Positions 24,926-32,348 of a DNA stretch of 34,034 nt are shown here, piece after piece. Source of the DNA: DASWRT01 sp036403035. GTDB taxonomy: Bacteria; Pseudomonadota; Alphaproteobacteria; ATCC43930; CGMCC-115725. How positions within the stretch are numbered: the stretch's first letter is position 1; each line of letters begins with the position of its first letter. A program made the translations under genes and the position numbers. A model generated the notes under the pieces. It was not told the DNA's origin. It made no database searches and saw only the letters and a list, made by a program, of their open reading frames with translations. Where the stretch lies: assembly GCA_036403035.1 (NCBI GenBank), contig DASWRT010000238.1:1-34034 (forward strand). The letters run 5' to 3'.

Positions 24926-26809
24926 TTGCCGCTGTTCGACGCTTACCTGATCGTCGACTGGAGCGCCGCCGCGGTGCCGCGGCGCGGCCCCGACAGCATC
25001 TGGTTCTGCCATCTCGTCCGGACGGCGGACGGCGACGGCGGCGGCCGGCTGCACGAGGCGGCGATCGAGAACCCGCCGACGCGGCGCGAGGCCGAAGCGG
25101 CGCTCGCCGGGCGGCTCACCGACGATCTGGCGGCCGGGCGCGCGACGCTGATCGGCTTCGATTTCCCGATCGGCTATCCCGCCGGCTTCGCCGCGCGCCT
25201 TGCCGGGCCGGATGCCGCCGAAGGCGCGGCGGATTGGCGGACCGTCTGGCAAGCGATCGACGCGCTGCTGGAGGACGGCCCGGACAACGCGAACAACCGG
25301 TTTGCCGCCGCCGCCGAGCTGAACCGCCGCGCCTCCGGCGCGCTCTTCCCGTTCTGGGGCTGTCCGGCGCACCGCGCCGGACCGCACATCGCGCCGACGA
25401 GCCATCGCGCCTGGGACCGCGAGGGGCTGGCCGAGAAGCGGCTCACGGAGGAGCGCATCGTCGGGCCGCAACCGACCTGGAAGCTCTACGGCAACGGCTC
25501 CGCGGGCGGTCAGGCGCTGACCGGCATCCCGATCGTGCGCCGCCTGCGCGAACACCCGGCAATCGCCGGGGCCGCCCGCGTGTGGCCGTTCGAGACCGGC
25601 CTCCGCGCTCCCGATCCGGCGAAGGGCAGCGGGCGGATCGTCTTCGCCGAAATCTATCCGTCCCTCGTCGAGCCCCATCCCGCTCCCGGAGAGGTCAAGG
25701 ACAGCGCCCAGGTCCGCGCCCTCGCCCGCCGCTTCGCCGAGCTGGACGCCGCGGATAAGCTGGCGGCGCTGTTCGCGGGCGATCCCGCGCTGACGGATGG
25801 GGAGCGGACACGGGTGGAGCGCGAAGAGGCATGGATACTGGGCGTCACGGACGGCCAGCGGCGCGCGGCGACGCCGAGGCTGGCGATGCGCAAACGGAAA
25901 TCTGCCACCGACATCATCCCCTCCCCCCTTGCGGGGGAGGGTCAGGGTGGGGGGTATAACCGCACGACGGTTGGCGTGAGTCCCCCCGCCCCAACCCTCC
26001 CCCGCAAGGGGGGAGGGGGAAGTGCGACAGGACACGACGAGAAAACACCCTCTCCCCTCGGCGAGAGGGACGGGGTGAGGGGGCATGCAGCTGCCCCCGA
26101 CCTCTCCCCCTCACCCTCCCGGCCTGCGGCCGGGCCCCTTCCTCTCCCCAAGGTGCGAGGGGAAGAAAAGTACGCCTACCTCCGCGACCCCACGGCGATC
26201 TACCGGCGCTCCTTCGCGCTGATCCGGGCGGAGACGGATCTGTCGCGGCTGCCGCCGGATCTGCACCCGCTGGCGCTGCGGATCGTCCATGCCGCCGGCG
26301 ATCCCGGCATCGTCGCCGCCCTCGCATGGTCGGACGGCGCCGCCGAGACCGGCCGGGCGGCGCTCCGTGCGGGCGCGCCGGTGCTGGCCGACGCCGAGAT
26401 GGTCGCGCACGGCATCATCCGGCGGCGGCTGCCGGCGGCGAACCCGGTGCTCTGCACGCTCGGCGACCTAGCGGTGCCGGACCTCGCCCGCGATCTCGGC
26501 ACGACCCGTTCGGCCGCCGCGGTCGAGCTGTGGCCGCCGCATCTCGCGGGCGCGGTGGTTGCGATCGGCAACGCGCCGACCGCGCTCTTTCACCTGCTGG
26601 AGATGATCGAGTCCGGCACCGCGCCGCGCCCGGCACTGGTCCTCGGCTTTGCGGTGGGCTTCGTCGGCGCCGCGGAATCGAAGGATGCGCTGATCGGCAA
26701 CCGGCTCGGCCTGCCGTTCGTCGCGCTCGCCGGGCGGCGCGGCGGCAGCGCGATGGCGGCGGCGGCGGTGAACGCGCTCGCCGCGCCCTTGGAGGACGAG
26801 GCGGCATGA
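24926..26809 (+). CDS. cobH: Fusion: uncharacterised VDWS-type domain + repeat-encoded linker + precorrin-8X methylmutase (CobH)
   Basis: One uninterrupted 627-residue frame. Residues 1-330 form a domain of unknown function beginning LFDAYLIVDWSAA, with FDFPIGYP, DNANNRFAAAAELNRR, PFWGCPAH, VWPFETGL and IFAEIYPSLVEP; as I recall, such proteins are seen beside cobH in alphaproteobacteria, with an RNase H-like or DUF429-like look, but I cannot name the family. Residues 331-412 are encoded entirely by two palindromic repeats. Residues about 416-627 are CobH, which moves the C-11 methyl to C-12: YLRDPTAIYRRSFALIR, the catalytic-type His455 in VHAAGD, DAEMVAHGI, NAPTALFHLLEMI and GFVGAAESKDAL. TTG 24926 follows GGGAG. 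A separate CobH could start at GTG 26153. Stop overlaps cobL as ATGA. Confidence 0.85.
   Translation: MPLFDAYLIVDWSAAAVPRRGPDSIWFCHLVRTADGDGGGRLHEAAIENPPTRREAEAALAGRLTDDLAAGRATLIGFDFPIGYPAGFAARLAGPDAAEGAADWRTVWQAIDALLEDGPDNANNRFAAAAELNRRASGALFPFWGCPAHRAGPHIAPTSHRAWDREGLAEKRLTEERIVGPQPTWKLYGNGSAGGQALTGIPIVRRLREHPAIAGAARVWPFETGLRAPDPAKGSGRIVFAEIYPSLVEPHPAPGEVKDSAQVRALARRFAELDAADKLAALFAGDPALTDGERTRVEREEAWILGVTDGQRRAATPRLAMRKRKSATDIIPSPLAGEGQGGGYNRTTVGVSPPAPTLPRKGGGGSATGHDEKTPSPLGERDGVRGHAAAPDLSPSPSRPAAGPLPLPKVRGEEKYAYLRDPTAIYRRSFALIRAETDLSRLPPDLHPLALRIVHAAGDPGIVAALAWSDGAAETGRAALRAGAPVLADAEMVAHGIIRRRLPAANPVLCTLGDLAVPDLARDLGTTRSAAAVELWPPHLAGAVVAIGNAPTALFHLLEMIESGTAPRPALVLGFAVGFVGAAESKDALIGNRLGLPFVALAGRRGGSAMAAAAVNALAAPLEDEAA
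25918..26019 (+). repeat. Palindromic repeat element 1, in frame inside the cobH fusion gene
   Basis: Left arm 25918-25954 (CCCCTCCCCCCTTGCGGGGG continuing AGGGTCAGGGTGGGGG) pairs with right arm 25982-26019 with few mismatches; the loop is 25955-25981. Each arm itself contains a small hairpin around TTGCGGGGGAGGG. In the gene's frame it reads PSPLAGEGQGGG...PAPTLPRKGGG, a string recurrent in translations of alphaproteobacterial genomes, marking a dispersed repeat family. Confidence 0.9.
26048..26163 (+). repeat. Palindromic repeat element 2, in frame inside the cobH fusion gene
   Basis: A second, different element 28 bases after the first: CCCTCTCCCCTCGGCGAGAG begins it and a complementary C-rich arm with CTCTCCCCCTCACCCTCCC follows after a short centre with GGGGGCATGCAGCTGCCCCC. 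The end (CCTCTCCCCAAGGTGCGAGGGG) forms a further hairpin. It is read as TPSPLGERDGVRG...PLPLPKVRGEE, again typical of a dispersed palindromic family. Confidence 0.85.
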
Positions 26810-28035
26810 GCGCGGCGCATCATCCCTGGCTCTCGATCGTCGGCATCGGCGAGGACGGGCTCGACGGCCTGTCCGGCGCGGCGCGGGCGCTGGTGGCGAC
26901 GGCCGAAACGCTGGTCGGCGGAGCACGGCACCTTGCGATGGTGCCGCCGGCCGCGACGGACGCGGCGGAGCGGATGATTTGGGCGACGCCGCTTTCGGAG
27001 ACGGTCGAGGCGATCGCGGCGCGGCGCGGGCGGCGGGTCGTCGTGCTCGCGACCGGCGACCCGCTCTGGTACGGGATCGGCGTCACGCTGGCGCGCCGCT
27101 TCCCGCCGGATGAAATGACCGTGCTGCCGCAGCCCGGCGCCTTCTCGCTCGCCGCGGCGAAGCTACTGTGGCCGCTCGCGCGCTGCGCGACGCTGACCGT
27201 GCACGGAAGGCCGCTCGACAGGATCCTCTTGCATCTGGCACCCGGCGCGCGGCTGCTGCTGCTGTCGCACGACGGCGGCACGCCGAACCGGATCGCGGCG
27301 CTGCTGCGCGAGCGCGGCTGGGGGCCGAGCGTGCTGACCGTGCTGGAGCGGCTCGGCGGGCCGGACGAGGCGGTGGCAGGCGGCATCGCCGCCGACGCGT
27401 GGCGGGACCGGCGCTTCGGAGACCTCAACATCGTCGCGGTCGAATGCCGGGCCGGTCCCGCGGCGCAGCCCTTGTCGCGGCTCGCCGGGCTGCCCGACGA
27501 TGCGTTCGAGCATGACGGCCAGATCACCAAGCGCGAGGTGCGCGCGGCGACGCTGGCCGCGCTCGCGCCGCTGCCGGGAGAGCGTCTGTGGGACGTCGGC
27601 GCTGGCTGCGGGTCGATCGCGATCGAGTGGCTGCGCTCCGCGCCGCGGATGGAGGCGGTCGCGGTCGAGAGCCGGCCGGAGCGTTGCGCGATGATCGCGC
27701 GGAACGCCGCCGCGCTCGGCGTCTCCGACCTTGCCGTGGCGTCGGGCCGCGCGCCGGACTCGCTCGACGGGTTGCCGGCGCCGGACGCGGTGTTCGTCGG
27801 CGGCGGCGCCAGCGATCCCGCGGTGCTGGAGCGGTGCTGGGCGGCGCTACGGTCCGGTGGCCGGCTGGTCGCCAACGCCGTCACGATCGAGGGCGAGGCG
27901 GCGCTCCTCGCATGGCAGGCGGCGCACGGCGGCGACCTGACCCGCATCGCCGTCTCCCGTGCCTCCCCGATCGGCCCCTATCTCGGCTGGCGCCCGCTGA
28001 TGCCGGTAACGCAGCTCGCGGTGGTGAAATTCTGA
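26806..28035 (+). CDS. cobL: Precorrin-6Y C5,15-methyltransferase (decarboxylating) CobL
   Basis: Bifunctional SAM-dependent enzyme that methylates C-5 and C-15 and decarboxylates the C-12 acetate of precorrin-6B/6Y. The 409-residue protein is the fused CbiE-CbiT form. The N-terminal tetrapyrrole methylase half (about 1-200) has LSIVGIGEDGLDGLS, VLATGDPLWYGIG and LPQPGAFSLAAAKLLWP. The C-terminal Rossmann half (about 235-409) has ITKREVRAATLAALAPLPG, the SAM motif LWDVGAGCGSIAIEWLRS and VFVGGGASDPAVLE. ATG 26806 overlaps the preceding stop as ATGA, so translation is coupled to the cobH fusion. It is the last gene of the plus-strand cobalamin group. Confidence 0.97.
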   Translation: MSAAHHPWLSIVGIGEDGLDGLSGAARALVATAETLVGGARHLAMVPPAATDAAERMIWATPLSETVEAIAARRGRRVVVLATGDPLWYGIGVTLARRFPPDEMTVLPQPGAFSLAAAKLLWPLARCATLTVHGRPLDRILLHLAPGARLLLLSHDGGTPNRIAALLRERGWGPSVLTVLERLGGPDEAVAGGIAADAWRDRRFGDLNIVAVECRAGPAAQPLSRLAGLPDDAFEHDGQITKREVRAATLAALAPLPGERLWDVGAGCGSIAIEWLRSAPRMEAVAVESRPERCAMIARNAAALGVSDLAVASGRAPDSLDGLPAPDAVFVGGGASDPAVLERCWAALRSGGRLVANAVTIEGEAALLAWQAAHGGDLTRIAVSRASPIGPYLGWRPLMPVTQLAVVKF

Positions 28036-28087
28036 TACTGGCCGAACTTTTAGAGCACCCGGCTCGACAACGTGAGCCCTTTCTAAC

Positions 28088-28137
28088 GTAGGGGCGGCCC
28101 TTGGGCCGCCCACGGGCGCCGCAAGCGACGCCCCTAC
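28088..28137 (+). repeat. GTAGGGGCG palindromic repeat downstream of cobL
   Basis: A 50-base inverted repeat runs from GTAGGGGCGGCCCTTGGGCC to CGCAAGCGACGCCCCTAC, with the outer GTAGGGGCG/CGCCCCTAC arms perfect and an internal GGGCGGCCC-TT-GGGCCGCCC hairpin. On the minus strand it spells GRPKGRPY, a translation I recognise from dispersed repeats. It sits between the convergent cobL and carboxypeptidase stops and could also stop transcription from either side. Confidence 0.8.
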
Positions 28138-28170
28138 AGTTAGGAGCACTCAAGCCCGGTGCCCCTCGTA

Positions 28171-29685
28171 TCAATCCCCCAGGTACCGCGCCTGGAGGTG
28201 CCGCTCGTAGATGGCGGTGTCGAGCGGGCGGCCGGTCGCCTGCTCGACCAGTTCGGACGTCGAGAGAGACGAGCCCTTGCCGTGGACGTGGGTGCGCAGC
28301 CAGGACAGTAGCGGGGCGAAGTCGCCGCGGCCGATCGATGGGAGGATCGACGGATCGCTCCGCTTCGCCGCGTCGAAGAGCTGGGCCGCGATCATCGCGC
28401 CCATCGTGTAGGTCGGAAAATAGCCCCAGGCGCCGTCGTACCAGTGGATGTCCTGGAGGCAGCCCAGCCGGTCATCCGGCGGCGCGATGCCGACGAGGTC
28501 GCGCATGCCGTCGTTCCAGGCGCCCGGCAGATCGTCGAGCGCGAGGTCGCCGGCGATCATCGCCCGCTCCAGCCGGTAGCGCAGGATCACGTGCGCCGGA
28601 TAGGTCACCTCGTCGGCGTCGACGCGGATCAGGCTGCGCTCGACCCGCGTGTTGAGGCGATAGAGGTTGTCCGCCTCCCAGGCCGGCCCGGAGCCGCCGA
28701 ACGCCTCGCGCAGCAGCGGCGCGACGAAGCCGGCGAACTCGCGGCTGCGGCACGCCTGCATCTCGATCAGCAGCGACTGGCTCTCGTGCATCGCCATGCC
28801 GCGGGCGTCGCCGACCGGCTGGCGCCGCCATGCCGCCGGCAGGCCGCGCTCGTAGAGGGCGTGCCCGGTCTCGTGCAGCACACCCATCAGGGCGCCGGAG
28901 AAATCGTCCTCGTCGTAGCGCGTCGTGATGCGGACGTCGTCCGGCGTACCGCCGCAGAACGGGTGCAGGCTGACGTCGAGGCGCCCATGCGCGAAGTCGA
29001 ATCCGAGACGCTCCATCAGACCGGCGCCGAGCGTCCGCTGCGTCTCGGCAGGAAACGGACCCTGCGGCGCGACCGGCCGGGGCCGCAACGCCTGCCGGTC
29101 GATCGCCGCCGCGATCAGGCCGGGCAGGAAGCGCGCCAGCTCGCCGAACAGGCGATCGATCTCGGCGGCGCGGCCGTCCGGCTCGTACTCGTCGAGCAGC
29201 GCGTCGTACGGCGAGACGCCGAGCCGCGACGCCTTCGCCGCCGCGACCTCGCGCACGAGGCCGAGCACGGTGCGCAGGTACGGGAGCACCGCGGCATAAT
29301 CGCCGGCCGGGCGCGCCTGCCGCCATGCCTGCTCGCAGACCGAGCACGCCTTGGAGAAGGCCTCGACGAGGTCGGACGGCACCGCGGTCGCGTGCAGCCA
29401 GCGCCGTCGCATCTCGTGCAGGTTGGCGCGCCGCCAGGAATCGAGATCGCCGTTCCGCGTCTCGGCCGCGTCGATGAGGTCGGCGACTCGCGGGTCGATC
29501 AGCGCCTCGTGGCTGACGACGCGCAACGTCGCGAGCTGCTCGGCACGCGCCTCGGCGGCGCCGGGCGGCATTGTCGTCGCGTTGTCCCAATGGAGGATCG
29601 CCGCGGCTTCTTGGAGCGCGCCGATGCGGCGGAAGCGGGTCTCAAGCGTCGCATAGGAGGACATCGTGGCGGCGGCATCGGTCAT
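28171..29685 (-). CDS. Carboxypeptidase M32 (thermostable carboxypeptidase 1 family)
   Basis: Zinc (or cobalt) metallocarboxypeptidase of family M32, which removes C-terminal residues with broad specificity in the cytosol. The 504-residue protein is of the family's length and has the HExxH motif as H271-E-T-G-H275 in GVLHETGHALYERG, followed by the third-ligand Glu in MAMHESQSLLIEM. Other family blocks are ILHWDNATTMPPGA near residue 35, DEYEPDGRAAEID, HPFCGGTPDDVRITTRYDE-type region, and WYDGAWGYFPTYTMGAMIA near the C-terminus. ATG 29685 overlaps the surf1 stop as ATGA. Its place at the end of the oxidase cluster looks incidental. Confidence 0.96.
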   Translation of the reverse strand: MTDAAATMSSYATLETRFRRIGALQEAAAILHWDNATTMPPGAAEARAEQLATLRVVSHEALIDPRVADLIDAAETRNGDLDSWRRANLHEMRRRWLHATAVPSDLVEAFSKACSVCEQAWRQARPAGDYAAVLPYLRTVLGLVREVAAAKASRLGVSPYDALLDEYEPDGRAAEIDRLFGELARFLPGLIAAAIDRQALRPRPVAPQGPFPAETQRTLGAGLMERLGFDFAHGRLDVSLHPFCGGTPDDVRITTRYDEDDFSGALMGVLHETGHALYERGLPAAWRRQPVGDARGMAMHESQSLLIEMQACRSREFAGFVAPLLREAFGGSGPAWEADNLYRLNTRVERSLIRVDADEVTYPAHVILRYRLERAMIAGDLALDDLPGAWNDGMRDLVGIAPPDDRLGCLQDIHWYDGAWGYFPTYTMGAMIAAQLFDAAKRSDPSILPSIGRGDFAPLLSWLRTHVHGKGSSLSTSELVEQATGRPLDTAIYERHLQARYLGD

Positions 29686-30428
29686 GTCGGAGCCGTTCCC
29701 TTCTCGGCGGGTGCGCTACTGCTACTGCTGCGTCGATGGTACAGGATGTAGATCACCAGGAGCGCCGCGGCGAGCGCGTACCACGTAATCGCGTATTGCA
29801 GATGGTTGTTCGGCAGGTCGAGCACCGTCGTCCCGCCGCGAGGCCAGCCGCCGGGGTTGGGCGCCGGTCCGGCATCGACATAGAACGGCAGCACGTCCTG
29901 GAGGCCCCGCGCCTTGGCCATCGCGTCCGGCTCGAGACGCAGCCAGATATTCGTGCCGGGGTTGTCCGCAGGCATGTACCACGGCCGCCCAGCCTCCGGC
30001 GGCAGACGCAGCAGCCCTTCCACCTCGACGCGGCCCGGCACCTCGCTCTGGGGACGCGTCGCCGGGCTGCGCATCTCGTACGGCACGAAGCCGCGGTTGA
30101 CGAGCACGATGCGCCCGGTCCCGTCATCCAGGCGCAGCGGCGTCACGATATGGAAGCCGGAGTCGCCGTTCTCGGCGGTCGCGACGACGTCGAACTCGTC
30201 CTCATGGAGGAAGGTGCCGGCGGCATGCACGTGACGGAGGTCGAGCCGCGTGGCCTCGTCGAGCGTCGCCGGCAGATCGATCGGCGGCGCGGCGACGGCG
30301 GCGGCGCGCGCCGCGATCAGCCCTTCCTTCCAGTACAGGCGCTCGACCTGCCACGTGCCGAGCCCGACCAGGATCAGCAGCGCGGGAATGGTGAAGAGAG
30401 TCGGCCAGAGCCGCGGATGGAAGCGCAT
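29682..30428 (-). CDS. surf1: SURF1 family cytochrome oxidase assembly protein
   Basis: Inner-membrane assembly factor that handles heme a for the aa3 oxidase subunit I. The 248-residue protein has the two-helix Surf1 layout: an N-terminal helix (FTIPALLILVGLGTWQVERL, with the conserved LGTWQVxRLxWK), a periplasmic domain with FLHEDEFDVV, and a C-terminal helix preceded by the hallmark NNHLQYAITWYALA. The GxVLVNRGFVP pattern is present as RIVLVNRGFVPYEMR. It follows the DUF983 gene by 28 bases and overlaps the carboxypeptidase gene by four, so it is inside the oxidase operon. Confidence 0.95.
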   Translation of the reverse strand: MRFHPRLWPTLFTIPALLILVGLGTWQVERLYWKEGLIAARAAAVAAPPIDLPATLDEATRLDLRHVHAAGTFLHEDEFDVVATAENGDSGFHIVTPLRLDDGTGRIVLVNRGFVPYEMRSPATRPQSEVPGRVEVEGLLRLPPEAGRPWYMPADNPGTNIWLRLEPDAMAKARGLQDVLPFYVDAGPAPNPGGWPRGGTTVLDLPNNHLQYAITWYALAAALLVIYILYHRRSSSSSAPAEKGTAPT

Positions 30429-30456
30429 CTGTGCCCTCGGACGGGCGCGGGTGAGT

Positions 30457-30861
30457 TCAGCGCCGCTCGGCGCCGAGGTCGCGATGGCGGAACTGCTCGG
30501 CGATCAGCCACGCCTTGATGACGCGGAGCATCCAGATCGCGCCGCCGATCGTCAGCGGAAACCAGAGGAGAGCGTGGACCCAGATCGGCGGCTCGAACCG
30601 GAACTCGACCCAGAAGGCGAGCGCGGTGACGATCGCGCCGAGGATCAGAATGACGAACACCGCCGGCCCGTCGCCGGCATCCTGCTTGGAGAGATCAAGG
30701 CCGCAGACCGGGCAGCGCTCGGCGACGGTCAGCATGCCGGAAAAGAGAGCGCCGCGCCCGCAACGCGGGCAGCGGCAGAGGAGACCGGCGATCGGCGGAG
30801 ACAGCGGCGCGTAGGGAGCACCGCTGCCGCCGCTTGCATTATCGGGTGAGTTCGCCGTCAG
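30457..30861 (-). CDS. DUF983 family membrane protein, probable CTG start
   Basis: A 134-residue membrane protein of DUF983, commonly encoded between ctaE and surf1 and of unknown role in oxidase assembly. The N-terminal region has the two CxxC-like pairs (CRCPRCGRGALFSG, then AERCPVCGLDL), followed by two hydrophobic segments (VFVILILGAIVTALAFWVEF and WVHALLWFPLTIGGAIWML). The first Cys pair requires a start upstream of ATG 30735, yet there is no ATG, GTG or TTG between there and the in-frame stop in the cox3 3' end. CTG at 30861 overlaps the cox3 stop as CTGA, in the way other coupled genes overlap as ATGA or GTGA. I therefore call CTG the start. If ATG 30735 were used, the product would be 92 residues, lacking the first zinc-ribbon half. 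Confidence 0.75.
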   Translation of the reverse strand: MTANSPDNASGGSGAPYAPLSPPIAGLLCRCPRCGRGALFSGMLTVAERCPVCGLDLSKQDAGDGPAVFVILILGAIVTALAFWVEFRFEPPIWVHALLWFPLTIGGAIWMLRVIKAWLIAEQFRHRDLGAERR

Positions 30862-31715
30862 GGTGCCGCCGCGGCGCCGGCGTCACCGCCCCACCAGTAG
30901 ACGCAGATGAACAGGAATAGCCAGACCACGTCGACGAAATGCCAGTACCACGCCGCGGCCTCGAAGCCGAAATGGTGGTTCGGCTTGAAGTGGCCGGCGC
31001 GGGCGCGGAAGAAGCAGACGATCAGGAAGATCGTGCCGACGATCACGTGGAACCCGGTCGCCATGAAGAAGGTCGATGGGTAGATGCCGTCCTTGAAGCC
31101 GAAGGCGGCGTGCGCGTACTCGAACGCCTGCAAGCTGGTGAAGCAGAGGCCGAGGATGATCGTGATGCCGAGGCCGCGCAGCATGTTCTTGCGGTCGTTC
31201 TCGATCAGCGCGTGGTGCGCCCAGGTCACGGTCGTGCCGGAGAGCAGCAGGATCATCGTGTTGAGGAACGGCACCTCGAACGGGTCGAACGGCCGGATCC
31301 CCTTGGGCGGCCAGAACCCGCCGGTCGCCTCCTTCGGGAACAGGCTGGCGTCGAAGAACGCCCAGAAGAACGCGGCGAAGAACATCACCTCGGAGGCGAT
31401 GAACAGCGCCATGCCGTAGCGCAGGCCGATCTGCACGACCGGCGTGTGCTGGTGCCGGAACGTCGCTTCTTTGACGACGTCGCGCCACCACATGAACATC
31501 ATGCCGAGCACGGCGAGGAAGCCGAGGACCATCAGCCACGCGCCGCCGCCGTGCATGAAGATGACGCCGCCGATCGCGAGCGTGCCCGCGGAGACCGCAC
31601 CGACCAGCGGCCACGGGCTGGGGTCGACGAGGTGATACTGGTGCTTCGGCCCGTGATGCGCCGGGGCGGGAGTGCCGGCGCCGGTGGCCGGTGAGGCGTG
31701 CGTCGTATCGGTCAT
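30858..31715 (-). CDS. ctaE: Cytochrome c oxidase subunit III
   Basis: Subunit III of the aa3-type oxidase, an integral membrane protein of 285 residues with seven helices. Visible landmarks are HQYHLVDPSPWPL near the start, MMFMWWRDVVKEATFRHQHTP-type region, FIASEVMFFAAFFWAFFD (near residue 110), PFEVPFLNTMILLLSGTTVTWAHHAL, and the C-terminal GFHVIVGTIFLIVCFFRAR and AAWYWHFVDVVWLFLFICVYWWG. The ATG at 31715 lies 23 bases after the Cox11 stop. Its stop overlaps the inferred CTG start of the DUF983 gene. Confidence 0.97.
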   Translation of the reverse strand: MTDTTHASPATGAGTPAPAHHGPKHQYHLVDPSPWPLVGAVSAGTLAIGGVIFMHGGGAWLMVLGFLAVLGMMFMWWRDVVKEATFRHQHTPVVQIGLRYGMALFIASEVMFFAAFFWAFFDASLFPKEATGGFWPPKGIRPFDPFEVPFLNTMILLLSGTTVTWAHHALIENDRKNMLRGLGITIILGLCFTSLQAFEYAHAAFGFKDGIYPSTFFMATGFHVIVGTIFLIVCFFRARAGHFKPNHHFGFEAAAWYWHFVDVVWLFLFICVYWWGGDAGAAAAP

Positions 31716-31738
31716 CGCGAAGGCTCTCTAGGCTCGAA

Positions 31739-32347
31739 TCAGTTGATCGCGGCCGGCGGCCGGGCGGCATCCGCGACGGGGCGCGGCTCGGACTTTGCTC
31801 GGAACATCGTGTAGGACAGGGTGATCGTCCGGACGTCCTTGGTGTTCGGGTCCGTCAGGATAGACGGGTCGACGAAGAACGACACGGGCATATCGACGCT
31901 GGCGCCTGCGGCCAGATGCTGCTCATCGAAGCAGAAGCACTGGATCTTGTCGAAATAGGCGCCGGCCTTGAGCGGCGTGACGTTGAAGGTCGCCGCCGCG
32001 ACGGTATCGCGGCCGGACTTGTTCTCGGCGTGGTAGGCGATCAGCGTCTGCTCGCCGGGCCGCACCTTCACCTCGCGCTGCAGCGGCCGGAACTCCCAGC
32101 CCAGGTCGCCTGCCGTGTCGGCGTTGAAGCGGACGGTGATCAGCGGCTCGCCCGCGGCGCCGCCGGGCGCCGCCGCCGCCCGCTGCGTCGTGCCGTCGTA
32201 GCCGGTGGCCTCGCAGAACATCCGGTAGAGCGGGACGGCGGCGAAGGACAGCCCGACCATCGCCACGACCACGGCGACGAGGCTGCCGACGACGATGCCG
32301 TTGCGGCGGCCGGCCGGCGGGCGGTTTCCGTTGCGCGATCCGCTCAT
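31739..32347 (-). CDS. ctaG: Cytochrome c oxidase assembly protein Cox11 (CtaG)
   Basis: Copper chaperone that inserts CuB into subunit I. The 202-residue protein has an N-terminal membrane anchor (about residues 17-38) followed by PLYRMFCEATGY, and a periplasmic immunoglobulin-like domain with the copper-binding CFCF (C137 and C139) in DKIQCFCFDEQ; C45 in MFCEATG is the third conserved cysteine. The DMPVSFFVDPSI and TITLSYTMF segments are family landmarks. It starts one base after the stop of the small CoxF-like gene (TGA-G-ATG), so coupling is likely. Confidence 0.96.
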   Translation of the reverse strand: MSGSRNGNRPPAGRRNGIVVGSLVAVVVAMVGLSFAAVPLYRMFCEATGYDGTTQRAAAAPGGAAGEPLITVRFNADTAGDLGWEFRPLQREVKVRPGEQTLIAYHAENKSGRDTVAAATFNVTPLKAGAYFDKIQCFCFDEQHLAAGASVDMPVSFFVDPSILTDPNTKDVRTITLSYTMFRAKSEPRPVADAARPPAAIN

Positions 32348-32348
32348 C

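Noticed and set aside
28444..29751. Long plus-strand frame antisense to the M32 carboxypeptidase
   Set aside because: Composition is Arg/Val/Ala with no motif; the minus strand carries HExxH and all M32 landmarks.
30457..30735. DUF983 starting at ATG 30735
   Set aside because: This would drop the first CxRC motif and the upstream conserved residues; the CTG at 30861 with stop overlap explains the family's length better.
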